Assembly: GCF_000218685.1 (NCBI RefSeq)
Contig: NW_006763294.1
Location: forward strand, 1,994,126-2,058,125
Source of the DNA: Serpula lacrymans var. lacrymans S7.9
Lineage: Eukaryota > Basidiomycota > Agaricomycetes > Boletales > Serpulaceae
Direction: 5' to 3'
Length of the DNA: 64,000 bases
The notes under the pieces are model-generated. The model had not been told where the DNA came from and ran no database searches. It was given only the letters and a program-made list of their open reading frames with translations. The position numbers were made by a program, and so were the translations under genes. Shown one piece after another: positions 20,068 through 31,820 of this stretch. Positions within the stretch are counted from its first letter, which is position 1, and each line of letters opens with the position of its first letter.

Positions 20068-22459
20068 ATGCCGCCCACCACGCGTCCGTCGACATCAGAA
20101 CAAGCCATGAGCACCCATGTGGCCAAGCGGGCTCGCTCAGACCCCGAAGATCACCACAGGGATACAAAAAAGGTCAAGAAAGATCATGCAGACTCACCCA
20201 ACCTCAAGCGCGACTCCAAGAAACGCAGAAAGAAAAAGAAGAAGTTTCCCGTGGTCGTCAAGGTCGACACCCCTTCGCAGAGCCGTGATAACAACCCAGA
20301 TATACCGCGGTCGTCATCTCTGACCCTCGGCGACGATGCCACTCTCAATTCAACACCGTTATCGGTCGGTGAAACCAGCAACCTCTCCCTAATGAGCACA
20401 GACGGGCACCCAGGCCAAGCTCAAATACGCGATCCTGAAGAAGTTTCACAGCAAACATCCAGTAGTCCAGTACGTTCTGTTGTCTTCCAGTTCCACCTTG
20501 GTTCTTCATGCACTTTCGCACCTTCTTGTCCTTTCAGAAAGGGAAAGCCAGAGCCATCGATGGTCCTATCTCACAGGACAGCAGCTCGATGCCCAGTACA
20601 GCGTCTCTCGAACTCAAGATCAGTCAGCTCACCAAGGAGCTCGCCTCCAAGAACGAAGTACACACTATCCCCTCTTCTCGTTTGGTAATGCTGAATAATT
20701 GTTCTCAAGTTGATCGAAAAACATCAAAACACCCTCTCTCAATTCCAACAAGCTATCACTTGTCAAATATGCTTAGATCTCATGCACAAACCCTATGCTC
20801 TAGCACCGTGCGGTCATCTTGCTTGCTATGACTGTCTGGTACAATGGTTCAAAGCGCCACCAGCCGATGGACGTGGGCCTGCTCCTCCAGCCCAGTTACG
20901 CAAGAAAATATGCCCCCACTGTCGTACAGTCGTTAAAGAACGACCAGTGGAAGTATGGGATGTCAAAAACATGGCCAGCGGACTCAGTAAAAGTGGCCTT
21001 GTATCCTTACCAGAGCCTATTGTTCGACCCACGAACAATAACGCTGGTGGAAGCTCGCAATCCGCCTCCGACCCCTGGGCCGGTATATTCCGCAAATCGT
21101 CAGGCATAGATCTCGACTTTTTCCACCCAATGATGCGCTTTGGGTTTGGGCGCGAAATGGATGACCCGCCGCCGCCTGGGCAAGTAGCAGATCTTGGTAT
21201 GCTAGACGTAGAAGACGGCGGAATATACCGCTGTCTGGACTGCATGCACGAGATTTGGGATGGTGTGTGCTCGTCTTGCGGGCGTGTATATCCTGGTCAT
21301 CACCCCGAGAGTGACGAAGATGACGATGATGGCTGGAATGAACGAGTAGACGAGATTGATGACATGGGTGAGTTCGTAGAAGGCGCTGGCTACGACTTGG
21401 CCGGGGCTGGGTGGGGCTGGGATGAAGAGGACGAGGACGATGTTGATGTTGACGATGATGAAGACGTCGAGGAGGATGACGTCCCGTGGTGGTTTATGCA
21501 AAGGCATCAAGGCCGAGGACCTATACAGCACGAATTCGAGGAAGCCGACATTGATGGCGAAGAGGACGAAGACAACGAGGAGAATGGATACGAAAGCAGT
21601 TTTATCGACGATGAGGATGGTGGGACACATCCGGGTATCCTCACCCTTGCTGTGACGGCGAATGGAGATGTTTATGAATTTCCTAACCGTCAGCCTGCTC
21701 AAGAAGCGAGAATTGTTGAGATTCCTACGGACAGTGAAGATGAATCTGTTGAGGAAGACGCGCTACGGCAGCAGGCTCGTGCTCTCGGACGGGGAGTACG
21801 GTCTCGCCATTCGGCCATCGTGATCTCTTCTGGTAGTGAGGCCGAAGAAGACAACGATGACGGTGGTGGCGTTGCCTCAAGTCCGAGTGTGCAACCGATT
21901 GGTGGCGGAGTACGAAGCAGACGAGTCGTCATGTCTGAAGGCGAAGATGATTCGTGAGTTATGATGTACACCGATTACGTTTGAATACATGTCTCATATA
22001 CGCCTGTTAACCTTGGTGATCATTAATGAACGGCTGTAAGCAGCCAGAGCGAAGTAGACCCGTGAGTAGTGAGATGTGCTGGACTTGTACTTGGATTAAT
22101 TGAGTTGTCTTTTTGGATAGGGACCTCGCTGGTCGTGTGGCAGCTCGAGAACGGTTAGTATATTACTACTGGGTCAATGGCAGTCGTATTTATGGTGGTG
22201 TTTTTCCAGGGAATTGTATGGAGATGACGGTTCATTGGCTCGGCCGCCAGCACACCTCTCACGCTCCTCCCGCATCATTGAAAGCCCAACTCAGTCGGAT
22301 AGTGATAGCGTGGCAGAACTGTACGCCGATGAAGAGCGGCCATGGAGAGAATATTCTGACGATGACGGTAGGGGGGAGGACGACTCAGATCACGAAGGGG
22401 TAGCTCTATGGACTGCGTATGATGGCGGGGAAGACTACGATGACGGTTATCTCTCTTAG
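20068..22459 (+). CDS. RING-finger protein, probable E3 ubiquitin ligase
   Basis: Six exons (20068-20469, 20538-20657, 20710-21953, 22044-22061, 22121-22153, 22210-22459) give 688 aa. A basic Lys-rich N-terminus (KKRRKKKKK) suggests nuclear location. A short coiled coil (residues about 155-190) leads straight into a C3HC4 RING at about 192-245 (CQICLDLM, CGHLACYDC, CPHC). A second CxxC pair follows (CLDCMHEIWDGVCSSCGRVY), like a small zinc ribbon. The C-terminal half is strongly acidic. RING proteins recruit E2 enzymes; the substrate is unknown. Exons of 18 and 33 nt lie near the end. The 18-nt exon could begin 3 nt earlier, at 22,041. Confidence 0.83.
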
Positions 22460-22948
22460 CAAGTAATGAATCGGGGACATGTGTTGTAGCATACATTGAA
22501 CTCAAATAATCAGATTAGATTGAATATGATCACGTGCGCTTTCGGCTACGCGCCTCGAGGTTTTCGTCCTCGAGGGATCGCGGCGACAGCGACATTTAGC
22601 TAAGTTGCACCTTGATTTAGTGTTCAATTCACAACACTGCTTTACACGTTATTGTGTCTGGAGCATCGTATCACATTTCTGAGCGGCAGGATCTCTTTTC
22701 GGGGCTGTGATATTTGACTGGAGCTACAGCATTGGACCTTATTCGTGCTAGATCGAGGTTCACGCTGGACGTTCTGGGTGATGATTGCGGCAAAGGACAT
22801 GTTATCTCGCAATGTAAAGCTGTGGAAGCCTATCGCAAGGATACCTCGTTTGGCATTGCATTCCTCACACAGCCAACGTGGATCATCTTCCACTCACGCG
22901 TCACAAACTCGTGCTCTTGGTGCTGGGACTGACCACTTATTAGGCGTC

Positions 22949-25715
22949 ATGCCTCGCGTGAGGTTGGATAAACTGTACGCGCACCTTCGTCTTCCCTTAT
23001 ACGCCTCCTGTTCTATCCTACCCATCTCTCTCCCTATCGCATTATCGTTTGGTCCTCGTTTGTCGGGTACAGACTCTTAACGCGCCTTTCACATTTCATT
23101 ACTCCCTAGCCCACCAATGTCGTCTCGGACAGTGCAGCACAAAAGCTCAAACTTGCAGAGGTCATCCGGTCCAAATCCACGTCCAAGGCAGACAAGCACT
23201 ATACATTGGCTCTTTCGTTCAAACCTTCCAAATCGCAGAAGTTCGGTGTACAGTACCGACCTTGGTCGGAGAAACTTCTTCGGAATGGGAGAAATATTCA
23301 GCGTCTTAACAAATGTGCGTCTTATTCTCTCTTATAGCTGACTATATGCTATCATGCGTGCTGTTTTGCTGCATAGCATATAGTGGCCATCATACACATT
23401 GTGTTCTAAATCACTTCTCCTCAGCCTTCAGATACTGTGCGCTCTCTGACAGAGTCTAAACGCCTCCTTGAAGAAGCACGACGTGAAATCAAGGAGAACA
23501 AGGAACGGTCTCAACTACGCACCAAACACACGTTCTCTCGCCTGCCAGGGTTTATTGCTCGCCAGGCTGAGATACGGGCGATCGAGCGCACGTTGGAAGG
23601 CGAGCCATCTTTCACGGTTCTTTTCGGAGCTAGCTCTGTGGGCAAAGTAAGCACTTCTATCGATTCATTCCGAGGGATTTCAATCTAAGTGAACACTGCT
23701 TCTCCAGACTGCGCTTCTTAGAGAAGTTCTTTCCCGCGAAGCATATCATGTCCTACATTTCGACCTTCGTATTCCTGGTTTTGCTGATATATCGAGCCTG
23801 TATACGAGCCTGAGCCAGCAGATGGAGCAGTATTTTGAGGAGGTCGCAAACCATCTCCCTGGCCACAATGAATTTCAAAAGGAAGCATGGAGTTTCAAGG
23901 TGTGTTTCCTTTGACTGATGATGCGAGTGATATAGGGTTAAGTTGTCAACTTAAGCACGATCGCCTCAACGTGGAGCGCCGAATAGGTGATGCTCCGGTA
24001 GGAAGCAACGCAGCGATCGTTAGAACTAGCGATATAGCTCGTCTTATGGAACTTTTCCAAGTACGTATCATAATCATGATTCAAGATAAATAGTAACATA
24101 AGTGGTTGGTATGTTAGAGCTCACTGTTAAAGTACTGGGAATTTCACCCTCCTGAGGAAGGTACTGATGACACGAGCAAGACCAAAAAAGGGTCGGATTC
24201 TTCCTCTGACAGGACGCATGTTGATCGTGCTTCTAAAAAGTCGCGGTGGGGTTTCAAAGGACGTAGCAAGAAAGACAAGGCGGTTAGGCGAGGTAGCGAG
24301 GATACTTCATCTACGCCAAAGGAAAAGGGGCCTGCAAAACCGTCGAAGAAGATGCCTGTAATATTTTTTGATGAGGCACACAAGTTGTGAGTATTCTTAT
24401 TGGTTTAGTGTTATCCTCGAGATTGACTTGACCTTTGCGGAGGTCTAGACCTGCTCTTATACAGTCCACCGATACTATGAAATGCCTTCTGGACTCAATG
24501 CTTGTTCTCACGAAACAGGACCGGCTCTGTCACGTCATACATGCTACTAGTGATCCTTTCTATCAAACATGGCTAAGGCAGCTCAATGTGATGCAGCACT
24601 GCAAGGTATATCCCACTCTCATGTGTGTAGTAAACAAGACCAAACCCTTTTTTTCATAGATAATTACTATTGGTGATTGTTCAAAGGCAGAAACTCGATC
24701 TTTCTTCCTCGAACGCCTATTACCCCGTGTACCTGAGACGATGAGAAGTGGGTTAGGTTTCGAGATGCTTTACGAGGCGTTTGGTGGAAAGCTTGCACAT
24801 TGGCAAGATTTTATTGATGACTATGGTGTGTCTTTTTCCATTCTCCAGAAGAATTACATTCTTAATCTGATCTTTCACTTCTAGTGAACTCTGGGGGTAC
24901 ATTAGAAGGTCAGCATTTCATTATTATTTCTGAGACACAGGGGTCGAGATCATTTATGTCCTGTTTTAGTCAAGCAAAGTTCACATTTCCTTCAGGCACA
25001 CTCCATTCTTAATCTGCATATCATCCACTCCTCACAAGCTTCTTCTCCACCCGGTGTTGGTGACCAAACGCGACCGAATAGCAGCGGTCCTGACGCATTA
25101 CACCCGCATCTCGGCGCTGCCGGCTTCAAGGTATACTCCCCTATCGGTAACGCAGTCCATTCCACTACAGGCGATGGCAGTGGGACGACGACTATTGGGG
25201 ATTACTACACTGCCGACTTTAGCGCCATGCAACTGCTCAAAGTGATGAGTCGATTAAGTCAGCCTGGTGCCACATACCTACCATACTTCCTTCTCTGCCG
25301 CGAGATGGGGGTACGTGCAGTGGATGGCATGGTCAAGGGCCGAGTACTGAACTTACACTGGACGGAGACGATGACAAAGGAGGGCAATGAGCCAGTGAGG
25401 GAAAATTCCGTGCGGCTCCCAACTACCATGGTGGGAAACCACTTGGGAGCTCAGAGCAGTGCTACGGCCGTAGGTGTTATCGACTCGTCTGAGGATGGCG
25501 ATATGGTGGTTGTCACTCCCGGAGATCTTTCAGCCCATATGTCTTCCCGAGAACTGGGTCAAATAGAGGAGGAAGAGCCAGAGGAAATCATAGGTCCAAA
25601 ACTCATGCCCCTAACGCCGATCATGAGGTTTGCGATGAGGGAAGTGGTACAAGAGTATGAAGATGTGCAAACTCTATCGGAGTATGCTTCTCTTTCTGAC
25701 GTTGACGAGTATTGA
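22949..25715 (+). CDS. P-loop ATPase of the ATPase_2/AAA type
   Basis: Ten exons (22949-22957, 23110-23314, 23432-23646, 23708-23899, 23956-24060, 24118-24386, 24449-24605, 24660-24825, 24885-24908, 24970-25715) give 695 aa with consistent phases. The Walker A motif GASSVGKT is at about 137-144, Walker B PVIFFDEAHKL at about 322-332, and a sensor-like HVIHATSDPFYQTW after it. This matches the archaeal-type ATPase domain seen in many fungal proteins of unknown role. A Lys/Ser-rich insert precedes Walker B. The N-terminal exon (MPR) and first intron are the least certain part; the first solid coding is at 23,110. No NACHT, WD40 or ankyrin repeats were seen. Confidence 0.75.
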
Positions 25716-25946
25716 GCGAACTGGCGCTGCTTCTGTAGTCTGCTTTTTTTTTTTTCATTTGTTGTAGTTTTCTTCTTCTTTCTTCTTCTCATTCTTACGG
25801 GCATGTATCACTTCTGCATCAACACCGGGTGTTACCTGTGTTTTCATCATACCACTGTACGTACAGTGGTGGTCGTAATCTTATCCACGTTCATTAGTAC
25901 ATATGTAGACACTGTTTGTAGTATCAGACTCTGTATTGGCACCAAT

Positions 25947-28900
25947 CTACTCTGGCCCAGCGTATCGCACATCTGCATTCGCTTCGAGCCATACTAGCCA
26001 CTTCTTAAGGTACGATCCACCATGCACGACAGTGGAGGAGTCTCCAACGACACACTATAAACATTAGCGAAATCGTCATCAGCTCAAGACCACTTTGAAA
26101 AGGAATAAAACGTACCAGATGTCTCCTTGCGCGAGTCATAGCGACTATATACAATTAATAAATCAAGGTGAATCTGAGATATGGTCACTTCTCACCATTT
26201 AACCTTCTTTTCTCTTTAAGAAACCCTACTTCTCTCTGAGAAATAACGTTAGGCTGCATCAAGTAATAATCACAAACGCTTCATTCCTACCTTCTCATTA
26301 CTTCGTACCAGGCTAATAATAACCGCTTCCTTCTCGCGCCCTTGCATGCCATCCACTGTGCCAATCTCAAGATCAGACCCATATGTAGGTCGAAGCAGTG
26401 AGGTCAACAATGTGACCTGAGCTTGGTATCTGTGCATCGATGTCAATCTCTCACCGATATGGGCGTTGGACCCATAACTTTACTTACGGTGTGATAATGG
26501 CAATTTGTGATGGAAGTATTCCAGCATCTACCTGTAGTTATATCGTGAGCAACGCTCACAGACCACAAGAATCAAGAAAACTGGCCAGTTTCCGAGTCCA
26601 CTGTTTGACCACTGTTCCTTCGTTCTCATTGCAGCGACTACCATCGTCACCATCACCCTCCAGTCTTTCGTAGTATTCGCATCCGGCGGTGTCAAAAAAG
26701 ACAACGGGAGTACCGAGAAGCTCCTTCTGTTCTTCTTCTGAATCGGTTTTTGTACCTGGCAAGTCATGCAACAGATGAGATGCAACAGATTCGTGGGATT
26801 TTAACCTCGAGGAATATAGAGTTTTAGATGGGAACTGGCATATTTGAGCATGCATTCTGGGAGCACCATCAGTATGCATCCGTCAGGAACGATTGTTAAC
26901 TGACCGATATTGTACATTTAGCATGCGTTTAATTCCTGGACCGTACATTTTTTCAAGTCGATCGAACAAGGTCACTTCGAGTGTACGGGGTGGTCTCAAT
27001 CCTGATTTCTTCTGTTTCTGCTTCGGTGTTCGCTTTTGCTTCTCATCTTTTGGTAAAACCACTTCGTCTTTATCATCCACAGCGTTTTCTTCTCCTGATT
27101 GAGACTCAGAGTCAGAGTTACTGCTCGAGCTGCTTTCATCATCATTCACAGGTGGTACGGAGGGCTTAGACGTTTCTTTATCCTGTGATATGACAGCTTT
27201 CTGTGACGAGACCGGGCTATTTGATTTCTTGTTTTGTCCTTGCTTTTGTGGCTGAGATTTAGCAATAGGAGCCGTTTTCTCTTTTTTCTCGTGTTTGTTG
27301 AGAGATAATATTGTGGGAGGCAACTGTAGTGGATCTCCAGCAAGAATCAGTTTTTTAGCTTTGAATATGGGGATCCAGCACACCTAAAGACGAACGATGC
27401 AAGTGAGTGGTTTAAAACCGAAAGAAGACTTTAGGAACAAACTGCTTCTAAAGCCTGTGTAGCTTCATCAATCAAAACTACATCGAAGGTGTGATTGTGC
27501 AACTGTCTTCCCCCCGCTGAATGGCACGTCGCCAAAACAATCTTAGTGATACTTCCAGCTTCACTATTTTGTATACGCCTACTGCAGCCCAAACACGCAC
27601 CTGAGAATCACCCAGCACAGTCTTCACAACGCCGCCTTCGCGTTGGCGATACCTAGGGTACTATGAATAAGAGAAAATAAGAGAGAAATATTGGTATTTA
27701 CTCTTTTCTCAGTGCTTTAACATCTTCCCACATCTTCTTTCGCTCCAAGCCTCTTGGTGCTTTTCCCTTTGCACCCTTTTTCTTTCCAGATAGCACATCG
27801 AGAGCTGCTTCTAATTCACTCTTCACGTCTTTGGCCAAGGCAGCCTAGGTGAAAGTGTTATCATGATATAACAAGGTTACAAAATGAATGAAGAAACCTG
27901 GTCACTGCGCCCAGCCTTCACTTCCAGTGTGGCTTCAAGCACCCCTTCGTGTGCCATTACACGTGCAGGATGGCCGATACGAGTCACACTCAGTTTAGCA
28001 TTTTTGTCCGCCGCAGGAAGGGCAAGGAGTCTCTCGAGGATATTATCTACTGAGAGGTTTGACGCCCCACAAATAAGGATACGGTTTGCATTCGGATTTG
28101 CGGGGGTCACAGTGGTAAGTTGGCGAATTATTTCTATCAATGTATGCGTTTTGCCCGTCCCTGAAAGCGATAGAAGAAGTTATTCTGCGAGATACGAGGA
28201 AAAGTACAACCAACCTGGCGGTCCATGAATACAGGCAACTTCTGCAGACTCGAGAGCAAACTTAACAGCTTCCTTTTGACTCGGATTAAGTGAGTCGTCG
28301 AAAAATTGAAGATCAGGGACAGATAGCTTTGGCGATGGAGGTGTTATTCCGAGGAGGACTCGTGTCAGCTGCGACAATTCATACTGGGCTTTATCATTTG
28401 CCTGGCAATCATTGGTCAACAAAAATTTGTTTAAATGAAGACATGTAATACCTGTCGGGAGGATGGTATAACTGCCTTCTCAAGTGTATTAAGTGTCTTG
28501 TCCATTCTAAATAATGTAAGTACCAAAAGCAAGCCTGGGTCAGAAAACTATCACCTATCATAAGTTACACTATTGGCCAATTTGAGCACACGGCACCGCT
28601 CTGGTAATTCAAGCATGTCTGAACTGTTCTCAGATGAGTCGACTGCGATCACAATGCGAGTGTCAGAAACCTGTGTGTAACGTTCAGCATCTACATTTGA
28701 GTATAAGATCAGTATGGCCCTTACTTTATATACTACGCCCTCGGCTGCCTGCACGTTCTTAGATTCAGCACTACTTGGAGCAGCTGTCTTCTTTCCCTTG
28801 GTATTTTTCTTAGCTAGTCCATTGAGAGAAATGTTTTCTTCGATCCGTGCTAAATCCCCAGGCCTGAAATGATCCATGAAAACTACAACCACAAAGCATT

Positions 28901-29241
28901 GTACATAAATCCTTGCCTGAAAGTGTGAGGTGGAAAAATGACGGTTGAATGATAAGCTGCTGGCCGTTCCAACTCGACCAATCTAATATCAATCTTCTCA
29001 GTAAGATGTCAACTTTACTGAACCAAATACATATCACAACCGAGACATACGTTTTGCCTCCGAGTCCAATATTAACTCCTACAACACCTAATCCTCCCAA
29101 CGCAAGACCCTTCTGCTCAAGTAATTTGGGCCCACAGTTGGAGAGTAAGAGAGAACTTCGCTCGATCTCTGCATCTCGTTCCTTTGCAAGCAGCACCCGA
29201 TGGCGCTCGATGAATGCAGATAGCTGACCTTCTGTTGCCAT
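25947..29241 (-). CDS. hcs1: DNA/RNA helicase, Hcs1/IGHMBP2 (SMUBP2) type, superfamily 1B
   Basis: Seventeen exons give 806 aa. Motif I GPPGTGKT (about 249-256) is split by an intron. Others: motif [15 protein letters not shown] (429 is the Asp), motif [14 protein letters not shown] (about 451), motif IV region LNVQYRMH (about 593), motif [12 protein letters not shown] and motif [13 protein letters not shown]. The N-terminus ([25 protein letters not shown]) is the SMUBP2-type start; the family unwinds DNA or RNA 5' to 3'. A Lys/Ser/Gln-rich insert of more than 100 residues sits between motifs III and IV. Intron 2 (28,864-28,916) appears to use a GC donor. The gene is tail-to-tail with the P-loop ATPase. 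Confidence 0.87.
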
Positions 29242-29470
29242 ATGATTGCAGATCGGTGACAGATTCAATGGCGATACTTCATGAAACTTGAGTTTGTGGT
29301 CATTAACCAGGACGTCCAAGTCAACCCAGGCGCGGCTTTCCGTCAGGCCAAAGGCCATATGTCTAATCTTATCAGATAAAACCGGCGCTAACCATGACAT
29401 CCTTGTGAATTCAAAGCCCCGCTTTGACGTTAGATAGATTCTTCAAGTTATTTGGATTACCTTGACCACA

Positions 29471-31549
29471 ATGTCTCCTGATACATCTATAATCTGGAGA
29501 CCCGATGATGATCACACGATCAGACCTCCCCGCAAGGAAGGTGAGGTATACAGACCTGATATCCTTGAGGTAATCGAGTCTACGATAGATGGATTAAGTG
29601 GAGAACTGAGGAAGCTCAGTCTCGATATTCATGGTGAGCAGCTCTTTTCGACGTAAATATGTGAGGACACTGCTAACGGCCCTGATTCCGATTCCTATCA
29701 TTTTAGACCATCCCGAGCTCAAGTTTGAAGAGAAGTGTGCATTGCTTTATCCTGCTCTCATCAGAATCGCGTAACCTACATGCACACTCACTAGGTATGC
29801 CCACGATGCGTATACTGCGTTCATGGAGACACAAGGATTCGTCGTCAAGAAGCATCATCTTCTCCCCACTGCATGGGTGGCGACTTACACGCATGGCCAA
29901 GGAGGCCATGTTTTAGGGATAAACTCTGAGATGGACGCGCTTCCAGGGATCGGCCATGCATGTGGGCATAACCTCATTGGAATCGCAGGAGTCGCGGTTG
30001 CATGTGGTGCGAGGGCGGCAATGGAGAAACATAACATCGATGGGAAAATTATCCTGTTAGGAACTCCTGGTACGTATTATCCGACGACTATGTGTGCCCT
30101 CAGAACCGACGGCCAGTCTTTTCAGCGGAGGAAGGAGGTGCTGGCAAGGTCCTGCTTTTGGAAAAGGGAGCATACGATGAGATGGATATTTGCTTGATGT
30201 TGCGTATCGTCCATATTTCCCTCTTTATCACCTGTGATCAGAATTTCTGATGAGTGACTTTGAACGACAGGTGTCACCCCGCTCCTGGGCCTCGCCACTC
30301 GATCAGCCTTAGTTCATGCCTGGCACTGTTCCGTATCGAAGTAGAATATTTGGGACACACGTTTGTTCACTTCCATTTGGTGGTGAATTCGTAGCTGATG
30401 ATACCCCTTCTAGTGCGCATGCAGCATTGAGCCCATGGGAAGGCAAAAATGCTCTCGATGCAGCTGTCTTAGCTTATAATAACATATCACTTCTACGGCA
30501 GCAAATCAAACCAACACATCGCGTGCATGGAATATTTGAAAAGGGGGAGGATTGGGCTGTCAATAGTGCGTAATGAACGATCGAAAGGTGACTTACAATA
30601 TGCTGAAAATTGATAATAGTTATACCGGATCGTTCTAAAATGGCGTAAGTGTATTTTGTACGGCGTCATTGAAGCAAGTGGAGCTATATGTTTATCCAGC
30701 TGGTACGTGCGGGCACCAACGACGGCGGAAGCTGAAGAGACGTTACAACGCGTTATAAAATGTTTTGAGTGAGTAACTTGTAACCTACGGGTATACAGAA
30801 CTTGCCTTTAACGAAAACAACCCTCCAGAGCAGCGGCTATTGCTACAGGTTGCACAGTCAAGGTCGCCACACCATACGGTGGTAACGAAATCAGGCAGAA
30901 CAAGGCCCTTGGTATCTAAACGTTCATCTTCATCTTATTATCAGGTGGATTTATCCATGTGTGTTGTTTTCACTCCTTTCAGGGGACGAAGTGGCCGACG
31001 TCACGCTCAAACGATATGGAGCAATCGACTACGAGTGGGGAATACACAGCGCGTCGACTGATTTCGTGAGCATGAACCTTTATCGAATGTCTATTCATAT
31101 CATAAATTTGATATCCATGTAATGTGTGATAGGGAAACATAACTTACGGTAAATTTTCCCTTAGTTGATTCTAAGTTGAAATAGCTCATGAACTTAAAGC
31201 TCTGCCTTCCCTCCATCCCGGATTTTGTATGTTCCGTGTTAGTCTGAATTTCAGCCGGTGTTGACTTCTTGTTCTTCTTGACAAGCTATCCCCACTATTC
31301 ACGACGGAGGCAACCACACACCCGCCTTTACTGCAGCTGCGCGATCTGAAGTTTCACATGAAGCATGCCTTGTTGTTTCCAAGGTCCTCGCAGCGGTAGG
31401 TGTGCGTGCGCTCAATGACAATGACTTTTTAAAGAAGGTAAAGTGGAAGTTCTTTCCCGTGATGCACATCTTTTAACCCGAAGACAAACCACGATCTAAC
31501 ATAGGTGAAAGAAACTTTCGAAGAGGACAAAAGAACTCGAGGTGCATAG
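29471..31549 (+). CDS. M20-family metallopeptidase/amidohydrolase, copy 1 (ACY1L2 type)
   Basis: Fourteen exons give 426 aa. Metal-binding and catalytic motifs are present: [22 protein letters not shown] after splicing, [10 protein letters not shown], and the C-terminal STDFGN plus PSLHPGF and DGGNHTPAF. The family hydrolyses amide bonds of acylated amino acids or dipeptides and needs two metal ions; no signal peptide is visible, so it is probably cytosolic. Exons as small as 16, 25, 27 and 28 nt occur. A second copy with the same intron positions follows about 270 bp downstream, so this is a tandem duplication. The start is fixed by the [11 protein letters not shown] alignment with copy 2. 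Confidence 0.87.
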
Positions 31550-31820
31550 TAAGATTGGTGGTAAAGCCAAGATTTGCTTCGGAAAATTTTACGTGTTATG
31601 GTTACAACTTGAAGCAAGTCAAGAAATGCGATGCAAAATGATTCACGTGACCTATATAATTTTACGACGATCTTATCAGATAACCACTATGTATTCACTT
31701 AACGCTCACGATGATAATCTCGAAGCCTGCCCCGATTAAACTAGCAAGGTAGGACTGGGACATTTGCGGGTTATTCCTAGAATCAAGAAGGCTATCATTC
31801 ACTACATCGATTCGAAAATC

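Noticed and set aside
21954..21957. Gene end of the RING protein at the TGA after DDS
   Set aside because: The TGA lies within a GTGAGT donor. The downstream exons continue the acidic tail in phase to 22,459.
22549..22580. CTCGAGG inverted repeat as a terminator or hairpin
   Set aside because: Short, between two genes of the same orientation, with no support for function.
22949..25715. NLR-type (NACHT/NB-ARC) immune receptor
   Set aside because: Walker motifs are present, but there are no NACHT-specific motifs, repeats or effector domain.
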